DNA of 64,000 bases from Endocalyx cinctus (GCA_001600455.1 BCKC01000001.1:3436441-3500440); one strand, 5' to 3'. Numbered from the stretch's first letter, positions 37,069 to 49,587 are shown. Notes: generated by a model not told the origin, from the letters alone. Numbers and translations: made by a program.

Positions 37069-38975
37069 ATGTCTGGGAAACACTTCATAAACGATGCAAC
37101 CCTCTTGGTGAATTCAGCCTTAGAGAGCCTAACGTTAACTAACCCCGCCGTAGCACTGGACCGAGAGAACAAAATTGTGTACCAGCGACCTCATGACGGC
37201 GATAAGCAGGTTTCCATCATTAGTGGGGGCGGTAGCGGCCACGAGCCCAGCTTCGGCGCTTTTGTGGGGCAAGGTCTCCTCTCCGCCGCCGTCGCCGGCA
37301 CCATCTTCGCGTCGCCCAGCGCCGAGCAGATCCGCAAAGCGATCACGTCGCGCGTCGACGCCGAGAAGGGCGTCCTGGTCACCGTCATGAACTACACCGG
37401 CGACGTGCTCAACTTCGGCATGGCCGTCGAGAAGGCGAAAGCCGCCGGCCTCAAAGTGGAGATGGTCGTCGTGGGCGACGACGTCGGCGTCGGCCGGGAG
37501 AAGGGAGGCAAGGTGGGCAGGCGAGGGATCGCGGGTACCGTCCTCGTCCACAAGATCGCCGGCGCCCTCGCCGCCCGGGGCGCGTCCCTCGAGCAGGTCC
37601 ACCAGGTCGCCAAGCTGACGGCCGACAACCTCGTCAGCGTCGGCGCGAGCCTCGAGCACGTGCACGTCCCCGGACGCGCGGCGCCGAGCGCGACCGACGA
37701 GGGCCGGCTCGCCGACGGCGAGGTCGAGATCGGCATGGGCATTCACAACGAGGCCGGGTCCGGCCGCGCGAAGATCGAACTGCCGGAGCTCGTGGGGACC
37801 ATGCTGTCGCAGATGCTGGACAAGAACGACGCCGACCGGGCTTTTCTCAACGTCAACTCGAACGAGGTCGTCCTCCTCGTCAACAACCTCGGCGGCGTCA
37901 GCGTCCTCGAGATGGGCGGTATCACGGCCGAGGTCGTCGCCCAGCTGAGGAAGAATTGGGGCGTCGAGCCCGTGAGGATCCTCAGCGGTACTTACATGAC
38001 CAGCCTCAACGGCCTCGGTTTCAGTATTTCCCTCCTCAACGTAGTCAATACCGACATCGGCGGCCCCGGCATGATCGCCCTGCTCGACCACCCGACAGAA
38101 GCTACCGGCTGGGCCGCGCCCGTCTCGAAGGAGACTTGGGAGGCTAAGAACGCCCGCACGAGGGAGGATAAGGGAACCTCGGATGAGGTCGTCAAGCCGA
38201 GCGGTCTTAAGATGGATCCTGCCGTCTTTGCTGATGCCCTGACTTCGGCTCTGCAAGCGGTAATTGCCGTTGAACCGGAGGTTACGAGATACGATACCGT
38301 GGTTGGGGACGGCGACTGTGGTATTGGCTTAAAGCGTGGCGCCGAATGTAAGTCCAAGTCTCTCTTGACACTAAGTATTTTTTTTTTTTTTTTACACAAC
38401 GGAGATAATCATGATTTGCGCTCGCATGACTCAAGTTCAGATTAAAGAAGAAAAAAATACTGACCACTTTCCCAGCGGTACTTAAACACTTGAAGGAGGC
38501 GAAACTGACGGGAGACGTCGTCGTGGACGTCGGCAACATCGTGACCGTGATCGAGACGTCGATGGACGGCACCTCGGGCGCTTTATTCGCCATCTTCCTC
38601 AACGCGCTCATGCACGGCCTGCGCGTGCTCGCCCCCGGCGAGGTCACCGCCCAGGTGTGGGCCGGAGCCCTCCGACAGAGCTGCGACGCGCTCTCGAGAT
38701 ACACGCCGGCGCGGCCCGGCGACCGCACCCTCGTCGACGCGCTGTACCCCTTCGTCGACTCGCTCGCGAAGGTGGGCGATCTCAAGACGGCGGCCGAGGC
38801 GTCGAGGAAGGGAGCCGAGAGCACAAAGGGCATGAAGGCCAGCTTGGGTCGCGCCGTCTACGTGGGAGGGTCGGGCTTCGAGGACGTTCCCGACCCGGGC
38901 GCTTGGGGCTTGAGTTCTTTCTTTTTGGGGTTGGCCGGTATCAAGCAAGGTGAGGAAGGGTGGGAAACTATATGA
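37069..38975 (+). CDS. DAK1: Dihydroxyacetone kinase
   Basis: Phosphorylates dihydroxyacetone with ATP to DHAP in the cytosol, linking glycerol and methylglyoxal/DHA detoxification to glycolysis. Exons 37069-38347 and 38476-38975 (128-nt phase-1 intron) give 592 residues, the usual length for the fused DhaK-DhaL eukaryotic enzyme. DhaK half: GGGSGHEPSF (from residue 54) and NYTGDVLNFG (108-117) of the substrate pocket, and His226 in GMGIHNEAG, the residue that binds DHA covalently in this family. DhaL half: GDGDCG (413-418) supplies Mg-binding Asp, and GTSGALFAIFL follows in exon 2. Most of the gene is far richer in G/C at third positions than its neighbours, except for the first ~130 bases and a stretch near 38160-38340. 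A 373-codon antisense frame is a by-product of this composition. Confidence 0.95.
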
Positions 38976-39387
38976 GAGAGCTGGGTTGGTTTGGTTTTGG
39001 AGCCGGGAGAAATCATCATGGCGGCGAAGTTATATATAAATAATTATGATATGCAATGTATTTGGTATTATTGCTTGGTATACGTTTTAATTTTATTTTA
39101 TTTTCCCCCTGAACCGACCTACGATTATCCCTTTGCCACATTCTACATGCTTTTTTTCTTGCTTTCAAGATGGGTTTGGATTCCTCTAGCATGTATAGAG
39201 TATGCTTTAAGTAGTCCTGTACTGTACTAGGACCGTAACCGTTATATGATTTACCTAAAGACATTTCGGTAATTCTCTTGGCCTCTCGGGATTTCTTATA
39301 TCGATGCCTAATGACATTTTCGTGTCGAGTTCATTACTATCGTCGCATTCTTATAACCCAACTTTTCTTTTCTGCGTGATAAGCGAT
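38976..39387. other. Convergent intergenic region
   Basis: 412 bases between the stop codons of the DHA kinase and Sm D2 genes. Only 3' untranslated sequence is expected, and no other feature was seen. Confidence 0.6.
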
Positions 39388-40027
39388 CTAGCTTAGCAAT
39401 ACAAGAATGACCGAGTCACCTCGTAAGAACCTATACAGCATGATTTTCGGTTAGCGTCCTTCTTCCCTTTTTTTCTTATAAATATTTGGCTGAACGGAGA
39501 CACGTACATCTTGCTAATAAATCGATCCTTGTTGATGGGTCTGCCCTTCTTCCCGTTCGCGGTCCTCGGGGTCTCGGTCCACATCTCCTTCACGTTCTCA
39601 AGAACCATGTTACAATGTCGGTCGAAGGCTTTGACGCGAGCCAGCAATTTGCGGTTGTTACGGATGGATATCAAGACCTGGGAATGGCTGCGGACGGCGG
39701 TCTGAAGGATGGAGAGGGGGCCCGAGCTGAACTCGTGCTCTTCGAGAAGGGAGATCTCGTACTCGCTATATATTTATATTTTTTAAAGCGCGTTAGTATG
39801 ATATGAATGTCGATTGAATAATTTAGCCTCAAGAAAGCTTTCCCGATAACTTTGAGAGAGAAGAGAAGGGATAAAAAGAGGTCATCTCTTACGTCAATTC
39901 GTTTCGAGGCTTTGTGAGAAGCTCCCTGTGATGAAAAAAAAAACGGTAGTTAGTAATTGGCAAATCAAATAAATGTATAGATACAAAATAATACTGGGAG
40001 AACTTACTGAATCTTTGCGTCCGCCAT
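39388..40027 (-). CDS. SMD2: Small nuclear ribonucleoprotein Sm D2
   Basis: A core protein of the heptameric Sm ring on U1, U2, U4 and U5 snRNAs, acting in nuclear pre-mRNA splicing. Four exons (40027-40008, 39925-39893, 39765-39508, 39430-39388) give 117 residues. The first two exons are tiny (20 and 33 nt); they supply MADAKIQ and [10 protein letters not shown]. Exon 3 carries [40 protein letters not shown] and [14 protein letters not shown] (Sm1 motif). Exon 4 gives the Sm2 end [14 protein letters not shown]. All junctions keep frame with GT-AG ends, and a GCTAACC branch-like site lies before the last acceptor. Without splicing only the exon 3 portion looks coding. Confidence 0.95.
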
Positions 40028-40446
40028 TTGTGTGGTTATTATCGCGTTTCTGAACGCTCTGATGCGAATATGTCTAGGTGTAACTTCGTGAAAAGCAGCA
40101 AGGCTGAAAGATTTTAATGTATGAAGAACCTTAAGACTTGATCAAGGTCGCGTAAATTCTATTCATTGGTTCACTTCAATAAGTTACTTACATAAGTGTA
40201 CTAAGTATTTTGTACTTTAATGTGGCTAAGTATAAGCTAAATGTGGCTAAAATTTTTTTTCTATGGCGGTGCAAATGGCTAAAGTCAGTTCGGTGCGGTT
40301 TTCCAGAGCTAGTCTTCTCCATAGAAATTTTGGAGTGCCGAGGACTTAACTTTAAGGTCAAATTTCTAGAAATTGATTTCATCTTGTCGATGCGCGCCTT
40401 GTTGTTCATCTGCGCATCGATGAATACAGTTTCAGGGATTTATTAG
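40028..40446. promoter_or_regulatory. Divergent promoter region, Sm D2 / Ehd3
   Basis: 419 bases between two start codons. Two CTAAATGTGGCTAA/GTGGCTAAGTATAAG-like direct repeats lie at about 40222-40250. No coding frame is supported. Confidence 0.5.
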
Positions 40447-42069
40447 ATGTCTTTCAGGTTATTACTCCGTCGTGCTGGCTCACCAGCAGCAGCAGCTTCT
40501 TCTGCCGCTAACCCGGCGTTAAGACCTTTCTCTACAATGCCTTTAAAAGCTAACATCTTAGACCCTCGAATGGGATTAGATGCAGAGCCACGAGAGAACA
40601 AGGTAATTCATATCAATATCATGTATAATAAAATATAAGCTAATATGATATACATTTCCCGCTGTCAGATGAATAATAGTCGCGTTAAATCATCCATAAA
40701 AGAGCTCCCGGGAGACGAACCATACGATGTGCTCTTCAAGAACTTGTATGGTTTACGTACGATCGAGCTCAATCGCCCCGGCAAGCTCAATTCTCTCAAC
40801 GCCTCTATGATCCGAAAGATCATTCCTCGTCTTGTCGAGTGGGGGAAATCAGATATGGCCAACGTTGTGGTGATGAAAGGTGCTGGTGATAAGGCATTCT
40901 GTGCTGGTGGTGACGTCGCAGCTTTAGCACGACAGAATAAGGAAGGCCCCAAGGGCCAGCGACAATCCACCGACTACTTCGCACTTGAATACAAGTTGGA
41001 TCACTATATAGCAACTTATAACAAGCCCTATATTGCGTTTATGGACGGTATAACTATGGGCGGCGGTGTTGGTCTTAGTGTACACGCTCCTTTTCGAATC
41101 GCAACTGAGCGGACCGTCTTCGCCATGCCCGAAACGACCATAGGGTTTTTCCCCGACGTCGGAGCGTCGTTCTTCCTTCCAAGACTGCCGGGCTACGTAG
41201 GGACTTACCTTGCCATGACCAGCGACCGCGTGAACGGAGCCGACGTTTTTTATTCCGGAATCGCCACCCACTACTTGCACTCGACGAGCTTACCTATGCT
41301 CGAATCTCGATTGGCGGAACTTCGATTTAAGGATTTTAACAGAATGGAGGAACGGTTAAAGATCATCGACATGACGATCGAGGAGTACGCGACTGGATTT
41401 CCTCAGCCAGAAAATATGCTGCTGAGTGGCGATCTTCGGCGAGCGATCGACCGCTGCTTCAGCAAGGATACCGTGGGCGAAATATTATCCGCTTTAGAGA
41501 AGGAAGAGGGAGCTACTAAAGAATGGGCGCAAAAGACGCTGGCTACGTTACACGAACGATCGCCGACGGCGGTACACGTGGCTTTATACCAGATGAGAAA
41601 CTCGGCATCGTGGACCATCGCCGAGACATTCGTCAGAGAACACCAGATCGCCGCTCACTTCATGAAGCACCCAGACTTTGTCGAAGGCGTCACGGCGCGC
41701 TTGATCTCTAAAGATCCAAATGTTAAACCAAACTGGCAGCCTGCTACTCTGGAGAGCATCGCACCGGATAATTCCATCGCTTTACCGTTCTTCGACGAAT
41801 CTCCAAGTGTACCGAAGCTCAAATTACTCACGGATAGCGATTACGACAACTACCCTTACGCGTCCTTTGGCGTACCGAGTGAAAACGAGGTTGAGTTAGC
41901 TGTTGTGAATCAACCAAGGACTAGGAGAGAGATCATTCGAGAATTCGTTAAGAGGAAGCAGAGTAGACAAGGTATTCAGAAGATCGTCGGCGAGATTTTG
42001 GCAAGGAAGACAAGGGTGAACGAAGACGGCAAGGCTGTGTGGATAGGCGACGAGGAGGCGCAATCATAG
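40447..42069 (+). CDS. EHD3: 3-hydroxyisobutyryl-CoA hydrolase / Ehd3 (mitoribosomal mS47-type), mitochondrial
   Basis: A member of the enoyl-CoA hydratase/isomerase (crotonase) superfamily. HIBCH enzymes hydrolyse 3-hydroxyisobutyryl-CoA in mitochondrial valine breakdown; the yeast homologue Ehd3 is also a small-subunit mitoribosomal protein (mS47). Exons 40447-40602 and 40669-42069 give 518 residues. The first 30 residues (MSFRLLLRRAGSP..., Arg/Ser/Ala-rich, FSTMP) form a likely import presequence. Oxyanion-hole segments are CAGGDV (about 128-133) and GGGVGLS; PETTIGFFPDVGAS (about 205-218) holds the Glu and Asp expected for HIBCH catalysis. The C-terminal half is typical of the longer HIBCH type rather than short hydratases. 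The junction after ENK is phase 0. Which of the two roles dominates here cannot be told from sequence. Confidence 0.93.
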
Positions 42070-43502
42070 AAGGAGAGAAAAAAAAAGAGAGAGAGAGAAA
42101 GAAAAAAAAAATAAAAATAAAAAAGCACACACGCAGACCTGTAAGATATATTAATCGGCTCATTGTATTTTAAAAAGAGGCCTAACTACTAGGTATTTAC
42201 TGTCATATACTCTGTATTACCGTGTGCATTAACTTGGTATGTTTTTTGGCCTTTAAATCGAAATCATGATTATTATATTATATCATAGTAGCCTTTAGGC
42301 ATATATATAGTGATGGTTACGATGATCAAGTGGCGATGGGATAAAAATAAGAAGGGATTGCGGTTATGGTTGTGGTTGTGGCTATGGTTGTGGTGACGGT
42401 CGCAGAGTGCTTATTACGGTAGCTTCCAAGGTTATGAATGGTGCTAGGTGCTAATCTAGACTTATCAGTTGCGAATAGGCAGTATTAATCTATTGATAAG
42501 AATTTTATTGGTAGTTGTTGGTTATTTCAAGTCATAATGGTTGTTATTTTCATTTATTTAATTCATTTTCATTTTTTTTTTTCTCTTGAATGTATGTTGG
42601 TTGGTATTACTGTCTGGTAGAAAGTAAAAATAATGGGTGGTGTGTATGAGTGGTAATATCTATGGATGGTTGTATGTATTTGAGTCATAAATTTAGAAAT
42701 TGTGGAACAGTCCGGAGTGCCGGCCGTGTATAAATACGAGCCCGGGGCCCCTCGTTCAGATGGAAGGAATAAAAAAATTACTCCTTTTTTTCTATTCTTT
42801 TGAATAATGGTGTGTTGAAAAATAAGACAGGCAGATAGGATTCGGGATGATATATTATGCTGATTTCCGCCTTCGATTTTTGTCCCATAAAATTTTATTT
42901 CTCCATCTAAACTCCGACATCTAACACACATACTAAAATATAAACCTGGTCTGTGCTTTTTCAATTCTTTTACAGGTCTCCACTGTTTCAAATTTAAGAC
43001 CAATCACACCTTTAATTATATTAGCTTTTTACCCTTTTAGGTAAAGGTTTACGATACCTATACCCTTGCTACCAGCCACCTCTAAATTTTACCCTAGCCA
43101 GCCTGCCAGCCTAGCCAAATGTGACGTTTTCCCTATCAAATACTGGACCATACCTACGAATAGGTACTTAGGTACTTACATATACCCATGAACCTACCTT
43201 TTACGCGGGACACTTTCAATTTACAACGCCCTCCAACGCGTTCTAATACACGTCTTAACGCACCTTTCACGCTAAAAAAAACGAATCTCTTTAGCGCGAA
43301 GTATCCACACCAGCGCGTTGCTCGGTCGGGTACTTGGTCCACCTAAATATCTTGCTGCATCCAATTTGTACCTCCAACGCCGACTTAAACGTCTAACCCC
43401 TAGGTAGTTTTACCATTTTACATCTACTTCCATCGTCAATTGACTGAATAAATACATTTCTTTACATACTCAAGAGTTGTTATTACTTCTTCTTTTTTTT
43501 CC

Positions 43503-43534
<32 letters not shown>

Positions 43535-43864
43535 AAAGTAATCTTCTCGAATTCTTTTACCCTCTTTTTAAATTGATTTTTTTCCCTCCAAAAATCTAAC
43601 GTAAATCGACATCGATAAATACGCGTGTACGATTCAATCCGGTTTCTCGACAACGATCGACGTTAGGGAAAAGAAACGTTATGAATAACGAAACCTCTTT
43701 ATGACCTCGAGAGTCTCTCTTTACTTTCTAATTAATAGACTCCGCCACGGCTTTCTCTGGTAGCTAGATTACCAGTATTACTACCAGTTTTTCCTAGTTA
43801 TCAATTCACCAATATCCAATCTTCGCGGCTGGAAAACTCGAGTAGGCTCGCGACGCCAAGGAAA
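42070..43864. other. 1.8 kb spacer, Ehd3 / Ams2-like
   Basis: No supported gene. It begins with A/G-rich sequence just after the Ehd3 stop, has a TTGTGG/TATGG-type repeat at 42360-42400, and near 43489-43537 a long T run joined to an A run. The last 300 bases should include the promoter and leader of the GATA factor. Confidence 0.6.
43503..43537. repeat. Poly-T/poly-A inverted homopolymer
   Basis: About 25 T followed directly by about 10 A, able to form a hairpin, upstream of the Ams2-like gene. Confidence 0.85.
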
Positions 43865-46800
43865 ATGGCCAACAATAACAATCCTGCTTGGAGTGGTACA
43901 GCACCATCAACAAATGCTGTAAATGCCGAACAGTCTATGCAGACACGTCCTATGGGGTGTACGGACATCTCCCTAATTAAGTCAATGTCTTGGTAGCTAA
44001 CTCTTCGCGTATAGTAAAAGTACATTACACATTTGACAAAGACGGCCAAGAGCGGTGTTTGGCTCGATGGCCCGACATCTTACATATTCCCACAGCTCAG
44101 ATGGATGAGCAAACCACCATTGGTATCATAGATCTACGAACATGTTTACAAGCTATAGCTCAAGGGAGCCCCGAATTAGCTAGCGATCAAGACAGAGATT
44201 ACACCATCTATGTCTACGACTATACCGAACCTGACACGCCCTTAGTAGGACAGGGTGTCTTTTCGTGGGAGCTCAACCGTGCCACTTCGGCCTCAAGTGG
44301 ATCCCCGGATTCTTTACCAAAGATAGTAGCCGGACGAGTCACAAAGAATATTCTTGCTTTATTTCGAAATGGTGTCAAGGAAACCCTCGAAGTTCGTTTG
44401 AAGCTATCGGCAGTTCCGAAGATCATGCAAAACGATCAAACTCACCGCCCGAACGCGAGGCCAGCTCAGCCTATTCGATCGGCTGAGCCATCATCTCGCC
44501 CTACGCTAAACACGTCTGTCTCGAATTTGTCAGAACACAGCGAATGGAATGCTTTCGTTCAATCGAATCCAAACTTAGGCCATGCCTCGCAATCACCCTC
44601 TCTAAACTCTCCGACGGCGATAGCGCCCGCACCCATTCGACCCTTCAACTCAAACTACGAAGCTAGACATGAGTTTTCTATCTCAGGTCCCACGGGTTAC
44701 CCCCCTGGCCACCCGGCCCCAAGCAGTCGTCCAGCGTCTGTTGATCCTAGTGTCAGAGATCGGCAAAGCCCCGCGCCCGTACAAACCTCCGGCGGAGGTC
44801 ATACGGCGAACCAGAACCGACCCGGCCTCCCAGCAGGAACGGGTCCGACCTCAACTCAGCTTACGACTCAGAGCTATCAACCTCAGTCGCGACCTAGTTC
44901 AAGGTCTTCAAGCCGAGCTACCGGTCGACCTAGAGGCCGTCCGCGAAAGAAGGCACTGCAAGACGGCAGTGCATCAGGGTATGAAGATGGGACCGATGGG
45001 GATGATGGTCCACCTCCCGCTAAAAAGAGAGCCAAGACGACCCAAGTCGAGCGCAGCAACAGTGCTACTTTTGGCTCTGCTCCCGAATCACTCCGAGTTG
45101 CCGCTAGCACCTCTGGATCGCTTCGCACTTTCAGGCCGATCGCTGCTTCCACTGCGGGATCCGGTGGCAGCCATTTGCAGGAAGTTCCTAGGGCTCCAAC
45201 ACCGGTCCCTGGGGGCCATGCTTCGGGTGCTTCTCAAGGGAGAAATTTACAACCCAGTAATTTGAGACGCCAATCGATGAGTGCAAGTTCGGGAGAAGGC
45301 TCATTTACATCGTCCTATTTAGATGTGAACCGTTCCTTCCCACAAGCTCGAGATGCACGGTCTCCCACTGACTCCGCCGTTGTCTCGCCACCTCAGACGT
45401 GCAGTGATATAGCCAGTCCAGCTGATATAGGCTCGTCGCCTCCGGTACCTAGGTCTGCCTTGTATAGTGTTCGCTCTAGTCCAGTGCCATCTAGTCCGAT
45501 CTTGCCTCCGATGCCTATGCCTATACCCCACGTTGATTCTGGCTTCATGAGCGGTGGCCTTGATGGTAGTCAAGCTGATGAGGATGCTATGAGAAAGGGT
45601 CCTATGGAGATTATCTCTCAAGCTTCAGCTCAAGAGAAGCCAAAACCTCGCAGAAATAGGGCGAAAAAGCAACCCAAAGTTGCTAGCTCAGATTTCCGTA
45701 TCCAGACGGAGACACCAGGTCCACCTGAGCTTCTTCCACAGACCTCGATGTATAACCCGCCCCGTACCTTCTCTCGCAAAAATAGCGAGATCCCGACGGC
45801 ACCACCTACGGAAATTCCCATGCCAATATCAAATACTCCGCAGATCATAGAGAAATCCAATTCCCCGATTCCCCAGCCAGAACATTTCCTAGCTCAAGAC
45901 AGCAGTAAAATCATCTCGCCCCAAGAACAGAATCGGGGAGAGTTTGCGGACCTGGAGACTCATCTGATGAGCGAACTTGCCGACGACCAGCAGAGCCCTT
46001 TTTTAGATTCGCTGGGTCTTGGTAATGGTTCTTTCTCCCCCGCGGATGAGGACAATACACAAGACGACACCCAGCAGCCTACAGAAGAATCCAATGACGG
46101 ATCGATGCAGCCACCAGCGCTCCCCGAACCATCGATGAATACATCCGCGGAACCCGAACTACCCCCCGTACCTGCGAGCGATCCTGTTCTGCCCCGGCTG
46201 ACGCTTCCTATGCCTCACTCCGAGCCTGCGCATCCTCAAACAGATGCTGTTGAGTTGTACGAGGGAAAGATGAATAAGAATTTCATCAAGCGGCAGTCGA
46301 TTAAGCAAAAACTGGAGGCAGCCATAGCCTCGGGTCAGATGCCATCGTTTTGCCGTAACTGTGGTGCTCTTCAAACACCGACGTGGCGGAAAATTTGGAA
46401 GCAGGAACATAAAGGCGTACCGGCGGATCACGAGTACTCTGAAAGGCCAGGTTGTGTCACGGCAGTCAACATCCTTGAGACGGACGAGGATGGAACGCCG
46501 ACTTCTTACGAAATTATCAAGAAATCTCTCGGTCCCAGGGATGACAAAAAGGTATGGAACGAAGTCCAGCTTTGCAACCCTTGCGGAATCTGGTTCTCAA
46601 AATGGAAGGCCCATCGTCCGCAAGAGAAATGGGATAAAGATGAACAACGACTATCTCAGACTCGTAAGAAGCGAACCAACGGTGGCGGCAGTGGTGCCTC
46701 GCGTGCGAAAAAGCCTCGCACTAAGAGTGACGGCCAGATGAACCTGACCTCTGAGGCCTGCCCCCCCACGGACCCTGCTGCCCAACTGGATGGCTCGGTG

Positions 46801-47760
46801 TCACCCAAGCTCCCCACAAACAATATACCACCTACCGACGAGCAGATGGATGGTGGCTCCGACGGAGGATCAGGTAAAGGGCGCCAAAGGGTTGCACCCG
46901 ATTCAAGATATTTAGGTTCCACGCATTCTAGGGGCAGTGGTACACCTGGCAGCCCCATTATCATGGATGATGAATTAGGCGACACCCGTCGGTTATTATT
47001 TCCATCACCCCGAAAAGACGGCGAGCAAAAGATTTTAGGAGAGGTAGCTGTTAACATCGTGCAAACTTCACCCACGTTGAACGCGGCTAAAGAGGGGAAT
47101 GAGGGAGAAAAGGAGAACGTCAGCCCAGCAACTACGAATCAGGGTCACAATTCGACTAATGATGATTTCGATGACCTATTCGGAACGCCTCCACGACCTT
47201 CAACACCCCCTCCCAAATCCGGCGGAAGCGGCGGGCCCTTTAAAACGCCGACACGCCCGACTCCAAGCCATCGACCCATCACTAGAAGTGTAACTAAAAC
47301 TATACGCTCTGTCCGATCGGTAACAACACCAGACAGGCTCATGATGCTCAGCCGTACCCCAACTAGAACACCTCATACCTCGTCCGCCGGGCGAAGGTCG
47401 GCACAAATGTCATCGGCCCACCTGGAGGAACATATGGGCTTCGAAACCCCCCTCACAAGATCCTTGAACCAGCTTCTTTCTGAAGCAGATGCCTTTGTCA
47501 TGCACAGCCCATCTCAGGATTTCCATCTCGACCTAGGTTCGATGGACCACCTGGGCAATGAAATCGACCATCACCATCATTTCGATTTCAACGCCTTGCT
47601 GAGCACCGATGGTGTTATGCCGTCCTCATCGCCCGTGCTACGGGGTACGAGATCGAACACGCGGCAGGTGATATCGTTCGGCGGGCACCTCGAAGATGAC
47701 GGATCAGCTGATCTTTGGGCGCATCTGGATAACATGTCAGGGAAGCACAATATCCATTAA
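43865..47760 (+). CDS. ams2: GATA-type transcription factor of the Ams2/Spt21 family
   Basis: Exon 1 (43865-43958) and exon 2 (44015-47760) give 1,279 residues. The 56-nt phase-1 intron joins RPMG to LKVHYTFDKD. Residues about 32-160 form the Ams2/Spt21 N-terminal domain: CLARWPDILHIPTAQMDEQT, IGIIDLRTCLQAIAQGSPEL, YTIYVYDYTEPDTPLVGQG. A long Ser/Pro-rich region follows, with an AT-hook-like GRPRGRPRKK (about residues 340-350). The GATA-like finger (about 808-890) has CRNC and CNPC pairs separated by 70 residues, instead of the usual 17-18, and is followed by WFSKWKAHRPQEKW. In fission yeast, Ams2 drives S-phase histone gene expression and CENP-A loading; budding yeast Spt21 also regulates histone genes. 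A similar role is likely here by family, though targets are unknown. The tail is disordered with a short His run. Confidence 0.88.
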
Positions 47761-49495
47761 TGAGGTATATAGGCATGAGAAGCAGGGTAATTATGCTGAT
47801 TGGCTACTTAAGAGTCAAAGTCAAGTCTACGCTTTCTACCCTTACGAATTATTGAGAGTTGCTCTGGGAATTTTTTTTTTCTTTCTTAAAGATACCCGTG
47901 TAAGCGAGTTGTTTGATTATTTGGTATTTCATACATTGCGATGAGATAGGATCGCACGGAATGGCGTTTTAATGAACCATGTTGCTCTTTTTGCAACTTA
48001 CACCGTTATACAAGAGTAGATGGCGAGATAAATACTACAGATGCCATGGAATTTCAATGATAGATTCACAGTTTCTCAATATTGTTGATGAGCAGACGTC
48101 TCGAATATGCGTACTTAGATTTCCTAGTATATTGCGTGAAATTTCATATATCGATGAAGAACTATCAATGTATATTGGAATAGTCCCTGCCATGTAGTGT
48201 GAATATTCAAGGAATTAAGAACCGGGATACACTGGAATATTGTTAGGGTCAGCTAGAGTGCTCGCTTATATTCCATTAATCATCAGTCATCAGGGTATTA
48301 CTCCGTATCGAAATAAGTATCGCCGCCTCGGTCCAGTTGCCGAGACACCGCACAGTCATGATCGTTTTTTTTTTGTCAGGACGATAGCTGCATATCCCAA
48401 TCTTATCATCGGAGATTAAACGTGGCATGATGCCATGCCGAAGCACTTTCATCCGTCTTATGACCGTATAGATCCTTCCCCCCCCTCCTAGTATACAGTT
48501 TACATAGTAGTTTCGACTTTCTCAAGCCCGGACTCCGGTATTCCGGTGGGCTCACTACTACGTTAGGCGATAGGGGAGCAATCTCCCTAAGCTGTCGTAC
48601 GCCGAGGAAACTGATAAGCCGTACTACTTCTCACCTGGGGGTCGGCCGTAGTAGGTAGATCATTCGTTCTCCCCCCCTCTTCCCGAAACCTGTCTCGGTA
48701 CTGTTACTTTGCGTCATGACATCCCGTTGGGCATGTTACGAGAGCTCAAGCTTTCTACATTTTTTTTTTTTACGTATGATATATCACTCCTATCAGTGAC
48801 GGATGATCCCTTCCCCTTCTTTGCCTACTTTTTTGTACGAGCAGGGTTGGTACCGTTATCAGATACGATTAGGTACTTACTTGGCTTACTCACGAGGAGG
48901 GAGGGGGAGGCTTGTGACTTCGAGCTTCACTTGCCGTTAGAGAAAAGGATGTTGAAACTTCAACTGAGTCTAGATTTGTGTGTGGATGCCAGCCAAGACG
49001 AATTGTTCCTTGTGGATATTCTTTAGGGCTCTTTTTTTTTTCTTCCTCTGTTCTCAGCTTGGGTTTTTATTGGGGGTCATTTATATATAGAGGGGGGAGG
49101 ATTAAATGATGGTGGGCAAGACAGTTTTTCAAAAGTCATGTTACACCTATTTTTTTATTATTTTTCTCTCTCGCGAGCTCAAGTCGCCTACTTTGCCTAT
49201 ATAGGGAAATTTAGCAGAGCGTTTCAACTCGCTTTGTTAAACCCTTCTTTTTTTTTTTCCTACGCCCTTTGGAACATGTTTGAACCATAACCTACGCTAT
49301 TTCGGTGAATATTCCGTTCGTCGGGAAACCGCTCCACTGTTGACCCCAACCCCCCTCCTCTTCAAACCAGTGAGAGAGGATAAATTTTTAAAAGGGTCTT
49401 TTAGGGGGCCAGACTTTTTTTTTTTTTTTTTGTTCAGCTGGACGACGCTGGCCTGTACGAATCCTCCGTTTACACCGCTTGCTCGCCTGAGAACA

Positions 49496-49496
49496 A

Positions 49497-49587
<91 letters not shown>
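49496..49587. repeat. (GA)n microsatellite
   Basis: About 90 bases of GA units broken at regular intervals by AAA. It is the longest microsatellite in the window. Confidence 0.92.

Noticed and set aside
37135..38256. 373-codon antisense frame across the DHA kinase gene
   Set aside because: It has no recognisable motif and is explained by high GC at third positions of the sense gene, which removes stop codons from the antisense frame.
45400..45700. Minus-strand Arg-rich frames inside the Ams2-like gene
   Set aside because: Shadows of the Ser/Pro-rich sense frame.
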